64,000 bases of DNA from Sambucus nigra (lineage: Eukaryota > Streptophyta > Magnoliopsida > Dipsacales > Adoxaceae): positions 270,806,109 through 270,870,108 of the forward strand of contig OX422222.1 of assembly GCA_949130495.1 (NCBI GenBank), written 5' to 3'. The notes beneath the pieces were generated by a model, which worked only from the letters and a program-made list of their open reading frames with translations, did not search any database and was not told the DNA's origin. Positions 57,909-64,000 of this stretch are shown here, one piece after another. A program made the translations under genes and the position numbers. Position 1 is the first letter of the stretch. Every line of letters begins with the position of its first letter.

Positions 57909-58007
57909 TCGTTCTACTCATGTGTGGTAGTAGAAGATATAGATAGCATGTATCTGAAGAAACTTAAGTAAGGGAAATTTAATTAATGGTTCAAATATAA
58001 TATTAGA

Positions 58008-58635
58008 TGTTAATGTCCAAAATTGGATATAGCAAATAAGGGAATAAAGTACTACTGTAATTAATAATCTAGAATGGGTATGAGTGACAATGGGAGTTAG
58101 GCAATATTTACATGGTTCAGCCCATAATGGGAGCCTACGTCCATAGGTGTTCCTCGTGTTGTACTTACTATTCTCTCGGATATACAATTAGGGTTGTGTT
58201 TTGGAATCAATGATTGAGAGAGATTTCGGTCCCCTTTTTAGGTGAATTTGGTTCATCGAGAATATTAAGAGGAAAGATTTATTGCCTTTATAGGTCGGGC
58301 AATTACACCTAGATATACATGCTTATCAAAATAACAAACCATTATGCTTTGGATAATGGACTGACGCCATTTGATAGGCGTGTGGGTAACTAATTCATAA
58401 CAACCACGTTCTCTTTATCCCCACGTGATTGACGAGGAGAGTTTCGTGTGTATGCACCTATATACATGTGTAGAGTAAATGATTTTATGCATGTGGATGG
58501 GATAGCTGACAGGTTACTAGGCAGAGCGGATTAACACTTAGCCGACCTCATTTTGAAATGGGACTGAGCACATTATTAATACTCTTTGTGTGTGGTTTGG
58601 ATCTTATTTAACCTCGGGGTTTTAAGGATATAACA
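58008..58635 (-). repeat. 3' LTR of the Tat element
   Basis: Starts TGTTAATG and ends GATATAACA, with TGTTA/TAACA inverted ends. The - strand next to it reads CTTGGGGGCTTTC, a suitable polypurine tract. The start coincides with the break in the host 3' LTR. The target bases on the left are TTAGA; the partner is outside. Confidence 0.85.
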
Positions 58636-59252
58636 GAAAGCCCCCAAGACTTTGTGCATGAACTCTATGATTTGATGCAGGTAGATTGGATGAGGTGTTA
58701 CATGTTGTTCGTATTAAGGCGATTGTAATCGGCTCTCTTTGGGTCGTCCTGAGCCGAGCAGATTGACTTTGAGCTTATAAAAAACTTCAAGGACACGTGT
58801 CTAGAAATCGAAACATCTTCTTTGTGATGATGGTGGCAAGGCGTGTGCACAGAGGCTCTGTACCGTTGTTCCATTTCTATAAATTTTCTGATGTCTTTTT
58901 ACTCTCTTTTTTGAAAGTATAAATACACGCACCAAGTCCCATTCATTATCATCATTTTGAGATTTGCATCGAGCCAGAGAGAGATATACAGGCCTTACTC
59001 AGGGTGTTCTTGAGTGATTATTTGTTTGTCACCAAAAGTATTTCTATAATTTCCTACCTGTCCTTCATTTGGTGTATTACTCTGATCACTCGCGTTTAAT
59101 TGATTTTATCAGGCTCTCCTTTCCTTATTCTTACTAGGGTTTCTTCGTTCTTTAGTTTATTGGCTGGTGATTTGCTATTTCTTGGAGACTGTCGCGTTAG
59201 ACAGTCATTGAGTTGCTTATCTTTAGTTTTGCAGATAGTGTTATAAGTTCTT

Positions 59253-61838
59253 ATGAGTTTTCCCCCACACGTTCAACAAATTTACGACTCTATTATTGAA
59301 CTTGAGTCAGAATACCCCAGTATCACTAAGAGGAGGTTTTTACTCCCCTTGCAGGTGGTTACACCAAAGGACGAGCCAGTTCATTCCTGTTACACACCCA
59401 GGGCTCTGTCCACTTGTGATTCTCCCGTTGATCCTAGTGTTCCTTACATCCACTCCCCTATTTTAGATACTCTTGCTACGATCCCTGTTGTACCCCCTCT
59501 ACTAAGGGTAATTTTGAAAATACTGTGTCCATGGACCCTATTAATCTTAATTCTCTTTTTGAGGAGGCTACTACTGATAGGGCCGAGGATATCAGGCCTG
59601 AGAGTGTTGGTCCCCGCCCATTTATATCCCCTGTTGATGGGTCTCAGGATGAGGCTTTAGATGAGGAGGAAGATGGCTCTTTTGGGTCCTCTAACTCTTT
59701 TAATCTTGTTGATATTGATGCTCATTGGTATCAATGCACTATTATTGAGGAAAAGCTTTCTATGTTAAGATTAAAGTTTGCCCTTCCTATAGCCATTCAG
59801 ACTAGAATGCCTAGTGTTGCGGAAAGGTGTTATTCTGTGAGGGATGTCGGAGAGATTTTCCTCCCCTTTTGGGCTCTCCAAGTGGGGTTGAGGCTTCCTT
59901 TCCATCTTACTATTCGCTCTATACTGAAGGGTTATGGTGTGACTTTGACCCAACTGCCCCCAAAGCCTATAGGACTATATTAGGAGCCATGATGTTCTAG
60001 AAGCTCAATACATGCTTTGATTTGATAAGAGATATCTTTAAATACGTTAATGGTTTGAAAGATAATAATAAAGACCCCAGATATTTTTATTTTTTTCCCG
60101 AAAGTCTCGATATAGGACGGTTACCGTAGTCCAAATTAGGAATCACAGCTAGAAAGGTTAATATGCATTTATTAAAGAAGATTGGGAATTTAGGTCCCCA
60201 TGAGCAGGATAGATCATGTAGGGTCCCCAAGGTGTGGAATAGACCTAATTGCATAGCTAAAAACCGTTCCAATCATTTTATTGCTCCTTTTTGGTCGTCT
60301 ATCGTTCTGACATTTCTATTCTGTTTGTTTATTTCAGTGAAAGGATCCCCCGGGTTTATCGGGTATTTGATCGACCTTATCGAGACGTATTACGAGAAGA
60401 AACCTCCAAATCTCTAGGAGTTATTTTTTATTGAGAAGTTTAAAGTTGTTCGGTATCATGCCCCTTAGTGGTTTTTCCCCGTTAGAATTGAAGCTTCCCT
60501 TGGAAGGGTGCGTGCTACAAGAGATCCATATTAACGAGGGTTAGCAGCCTGTAAGTGGAAAGGAAAACTTTGAGGTAGGCATGTCATACTAGCACGCCAT
60601 TCTTTATCATTAAACGCTTTAATTATGTATGTTGATTCATCTGCTCATCTTTTCTCAGGTGTAGAAGAGCATCCGTCAGAAGAGACATTGGGAATGGATC
60701 CTCATTATATTAATTACAAAGCCCTGGCCTTGGCTAGGTAGAAGAGATTTGGCGCTGGGCAAAACCAAGTTGGGGTCGATTAGGCCAATGTTGCTAGGGC
60801 AACCAAACAGGCTGCTCATCAAAGGAGGTCGAAGTTGTTTTTAAGGCAAAGGGCAAGGCCCCCATGCATAATAAGTGACCTACAGCTGTAAAGAAGAGGC
60901 TCGAGGATGAATATGAGGATAGACATCCCCTATACAAGTTAATGAGAGGACCAGGTCATACTTTTAGACTAGATCATACTTCTGGACCAGGTCATACCTC
61001 TCGTTATGGTAAGGTTCTCGAGTTTGAGTTTGACCTAGATCACAAGGTCACTTATGAGGATCTACAGGCCGACTAGGACTCCATCTTCTTTCATGCTAAG
61101 AATGCTACTGATTTGATCGGTTATTGCGGTCACGTGAAAGATTTTGAGTATTTGAGATGTTATGACTCGGACTCTTTATGGACATTAGTCCAGCAAAGAT
61201 TTTCGGTGGTAGGATCCTCTCTTAAACTATTCATTATGACTTTATGTTTCTCGTTGTATCTTAATTACTTTCTTTCATTTATTCACCAGGTGCTCATAGC
61301 ATGCACTATTCTTCGGGAAAAGTCTTTGGTGAATCATGTTGATTTTAACGAGCTGGCCAAGGAGAACAAGACGTTGAATGTTGGTAATGATAAGATGTCC
61401 ACTGAGTTAAAGGAGAGATGTCAAAGACTTCTGATCTTAGCAAGGTGGAAAGTGAGAATGCTGCTTTCAAGAAAAAATCTGATACTGGTGTTGCTAAGAT
61501 CCAAAGTCTGAATGAAGCCTTTACTACCGAGCAAGAGAAGGTTGGGTAAGAGAAGGTTGACCTTACTGCGGAGCTGCAGGCTGGTGGTGACGCCCTTGCC
61601 TCTGCTGGAGCAGCAGCCTTTGAAACATATAAATCCTCAACTGAGTTCATCACAGAGTGCTTTGGATACTTCTTGGATGGATACAAGGAATTGAAGAAAA
61701 GAGTGATGACCCATTACCCTCATATCGCCAATACATTGAATCAATGTCAAGGAGATGATGAAGAGGCTACGGTCTTAGCTGGGAAAGAAAATGGTGATGC
61801 TTCAGCTGGTGGTTTCATGCCCAATCCTGCTAACTAAA
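59253..61838 (+). pseudogene. antisense accessory ORF of the Tat element (Transposase_28-like, coiled coil)
   Basis: Starts MSFPPHVQQIYDSIIELE at 59253. A frame change near 59510-59530 leads into 59525-59983, with a VRDVGEIFLPFWALQVGLRLPF block, then LPFHLTIRSILKGYGVTLTQ. This matches the plant domain Pfam calls putative gypsy-type transposon (Transposase_28). Further pieces follow: FYFFPESLD near 60090, exon-like 60340-60417, and from about 61270 to 61838 a long coiled coil ending AFETYKSSTEFITECFGYF, LDGYKELKKRVMTHYPHI and a stop at 61836-61838. Several frame changes or introns separate the pieces. Function of this ORF in Tat elements is unknown. Confidence 0.65.
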
Positions 61839-62513
61839 TTATTGTAAAGATTCTTCTCATGTTATCTTTTATTTTGACATTCTCAATGTTGATTTGCCCG
61901 ATTATGAGTTTGTTGGGCTTTTAGTAAATCAATGGCACAGTATTTATGGAATTATTTCTGTGGTTGCATCAATGCCCTTTTAATTGAATGTAGCTAACCA
62001 TTTTTCTTGCCTATTTTTTATTACTAGATGCTTGTTGAGAATAATAAAACTTTATTCCTTTAAATGGTATTTGATGTCATTTTGTTCACGACCCGTGAGG
62101 TCATACAGACTTTTGGCCAATCACCTTGTTCGTGATCCGTGAGGTCGTACAAGGGTTAGGTCGAGCGCCTTGTTCGCAAACTTATGGGAACAAGTTTGTA
62201 TAAGTTCAACAGTTCGCGACTTATGAGGTCATATGGAGTTTTGGCTAATCACCTTGTTCGCAACCCGTGAGGTCATAAAAGGGTTAGGCCGAGCTCCTTG
62301 TTCGCAAACTTATGAGAACAAGTTTGTACAAGGGGCAAGTATTTATGTTCCTAATTTATCATATTTAGTAGAGCCATACAGTTTATGTAGTTAGATATGT
62401 TTTCATATATCTTACTATATCTTACACCAGAAAGAAATCAGTAAAATTTTGAGCTGAAAACATAATTTTATTAATACTAAAGTGCAAGCTACATGAATGA
62501 AATAGCTAAGACA
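61839..62513. repeat. noncoding spacer of the Tat element with a two-unit tandem repeat
   Basis: Within 62080-62340 two units of about 125-130 bp repeat CACCTTGTTCG..CCGTGAGGTC.TA, GGGTTAGG.CGAGC.CCTTGTTCGCAAACTTATG, and ACAAGTTTGTA. The remainder has no gene. Such tandem repeats between pol and the 3' LTR are characteristic of Tat elements. Confidence 0.8.
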
Positions 62514-63500
62514 TTACTGATAATATTTCCTGAGGTGTTCTGAATTCCAAGGGTTTTTTAACTGCTCTCCCAATAAAGTTTCAATGCGGTAAGTTACAGG
62601 CCTTACAATGATTGTTACCCGGTAGGGCATGTGCCAATCAGGCTCGAGCTTATTATTCTTTTGGATCACCTTCTTAAGGATATAGTCCAGCTCCTTCAAG
62701 CTACTTAGCTTCACATGACTATTGTAGTAACGCGTGACCCTTTGTTGGAAGGCGGACACAAGAAGCGATGCATTCTCTTTAACTTCTGCCAACGGATAAA
62801 GGTCTAATCTCCTCGCCATATCACTTTTTAGATAATCAAAATTAAGGACTCTGTGGATGGGGAGTCCTGTTTCAGTGGGGACGATCGCTTTTGTGCCAAA
62901 GGTGAGCATGTACGGCATCTCTCCAGTCACCGTTTGTGGATTAGTTATGTAAGCCCAGAGAACATTGTGGAGTTCGTTGATCCAATTCCCTTTTATGTCA
63001 TAAAGCCTCTTCTTAATTCTGTCCAAGAGTGTCCTATTGGTGACCTCAGTTTGGCCATTGCATTGTGGATGTCCTGGGTTGAAAATTAGCTTCCACATAT
63101 TTGATCTTGATCTTCAAAGTCCTGGTTATCAAACTGTATTCCACGGTCCTTGATGAATGTAAAGGGCATGCCGTAACGGCATATGATCATCTTCCAAATA
63201 AATTGGAATACCCTTTCATAAGGCATTTCTACCAGGGACTCGACCTCTACCCACTTCGTAAAGTAGTCCACTACCACCACCAGGTATTTGTATCGCCCTT
63301 TTGTCCTCGATAATGGGTCAATCAAATCGATTCCCCACATCGCGAATGGCCAAGACGAAGCGCTTGACATCAGTTGAGCTCGTGGAGAACGATGGATCTT
63401 CGCGCACTTTTAGCATTTTTCATATTCTTCGCATAATCCGCACAATCAGCCTTCATGGTCGTCCAGTAATAACCTTGAGTTGCTATACGCTTGACCAATG
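62514..63500 (-). pseudogene. Tat-type gypsy integrase, frame-shifted
   Basis: Reading on the - strand: zinc-binding start near 63400-63500 (CGAHFAG, then GYYWTTMKADCADYAKNM), FAMWGIDLIDPLS with the first catalytic Asp and VVVVDYFTKWVEVESL (63086-63370), FIKDRGIQFDN with the second Asp, then after a frame change near 63090 HPQCNGQTEVTNRTL with the catalytic Glu, LHNVLWAYITNPQTVTGEMP and a C-terminal part ending WNSEHLRKYYQ at 62514. The D, D, E set is present but split over two frames. This block order and wording are typical of Tat-lineage integrases. Confidence 0.9.
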
Positions 63501-64000
63501 ATCTTCCGGCAAAGTGGGCTCCACAACATCCTTCATGTACCTCCTTAGCAAGCTTATTGAATTCCGTTGGATGAACATATCTTAATAGTGATATAGTGTA
63601 CCCTCATTTATATAGTACTTATGTTCCATCGCGTAGTGGATTGCCTTGTAGCGCAGCTTTTTATCTTTTTTCATATCAGCGGGGAATTCGTTGGCTTCAA
63701 TATATGCTCGTATGGGTTACATCCATGATGGTCCCGGTTTTACTTCCATTATTTTCAAGTTATCCTCTTTTGTGCTCTTATGCATTAGTACTTCAATTGG
63801 TACTGTCCTTTTTAAAGATGTTCAGGCAGTGAAGGCTAGTCTAGCGAGGGAATCTTCTCGGATGCTCTCCAACCTGGGGATCTATACTATTTTCACTTCT
63901 GCGAATTTTTCCAACATTTAAACTACAATGGCTAAGTATTTTTCCATAAACTCCTCCCTATGTTCATAAACCCCTAGTACCTAGTTGAGAACTAATTGGG
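63501..64000 (-). pseudogene. Tat element pol upstream of integrase, decayed
   Basis: On the - strand this should be the RNase H to integrase junction. Near 63515-63600 the reading LLRYVHPTEFNKLAKEVHEG fits the integrase N-terminal lead-in. Further right I see only weak, broken pieces. Confidence 0.5.

Larger units (their letters stand above)
25199..58007 (+). mobile_element. old Ty3/gypsy element with about 3-kb LTRs, host of the nested insertions
   Basis: 5' LTR starts TGTAACAC at 25199 and ends GGTGTCACA at 37906; 3' LTR starts TGTAACACCCC at 55199 after a purine tract. Both share the same sequence order over about 2.2 kb before interruption. A degenerate primer site follows the 5' LTR; gag, protease and integrase-end scraps follow. 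It has been split by the endogenous pararetrovirus, the CACTA element, a hAT MITE, a solo LTR and a Tat element. The remaining 3' end of its 3' LTR should lie right of the window. Confidence 0.88.
55199..58007 (+). repeat. 3' LTR of the gypsy host element, interrupted and incomplete
   Basis: Parts 55199-57163, 57711-58007. They align with 25199-27327 and 37011-37130 of the 5' LTR. The last roughly 775 bp expected from the 5' LTR are absent here because the Tat element inserted at 58008. Confidence 0.9.
58008..64000 (-). mobile_element. Ty3/gypsy element of Tat type, running off the right edge
   Basis: Left LTR 58008-58635 (its 3' LTR), then a purine tract on the - strand, a + strand accessory ORF region (59253-61838), a tandem-repeat region (62080-62340), then - strand pol with integrase at 62514-63500. 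An antisense ORF and tandem repeats between pol and the 3' LTR are known features of the Tat/Ogre lineage. The pol frames are broken. The 5' part and other LTR lie outside the window. Confidence 0.85.

Noticed and set aside
1..64000. tRNA or rRNA genes
   Set aside because: I saw no cloverleaf-like segment with A and B boxes or ribosomal blocks; TGGTATCAGAGC strings are primer sites of retroelements.

Overview
This is eukaryotic, very probably eudicot nuclear DNA: AT-rich, full of plant retrotransposons, with one spliced host gene. Seven exons on the + strand between 9095 and 23786 join without a stop into most of a Deg-family trypsin-like serine protease. It best matches the PDZ-less chloroplast lumen protease DEG5 (HhoA). 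The His, Asp and Ser of the catalytic triad are present and all splice sites are GT-AG. The first exon or exons (transit peptide, start codon) are not visible and probably lie left of the window. I cannot name the species.

Layout. 1-7840: two decayed Ty1/copia elements on the - strand. 7841-23786: the DEG5-like exons, with introns swollen by a 5'-truncated RTE-type LINE (18-bp target duplication), a Ty3/gypsy relic, palindromic AT-rich elements, a 6.3-kb copia element antisense to the gene (5-bp duplication GCAAG), a Mutator-like MITE just inside a splice donor and a Stowaway-like MITE. 23787-25198: 3' flank.

25199 to the right edge is one nest of insertions. The host is an old Ty3/gypsy element with about 3-kb LTRs. 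Its 5' LTR (25199-37906) is split by a 9.65-kb endogenous pararetrovirus (Caulimoviridae) sitting in a TA microsatellite. Its internal region is split by a 13-kb CACTA-type DNA transposon (38220-51263), which itself carries copia fragments, a 3-kb solo LTR, a 160-170-bp tandem array and a duplicated exon-like fragment. Its gag is split by a hAT-type MITE. Its 3' LTR is split by a 542-bp solo LTR and by a Tat-lineage gypsy element on the - strand that runs off the right edge.

The most interesting unit is the endogenous pararetrovirus. It has a small ORF, a long polyprotein (coiled coil, movement, capsid with zinc knuckle, a second Cys-rich motif, protease, RT, RNase H, then about 350 further codons in the same frame), an acidic ORF, an intergenic promoter region with a TATA box, and a separate ORF of about 245-296 codons after the promoter. 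I cannot match this order to a named genus. All its frames are broken, so it is a genomic fossil. The second interesting unit is the Tat element, with an antisense coiled-coil ORF between pol and the 3' LTR. Almost every other reading frame is transposon-derived and dead.
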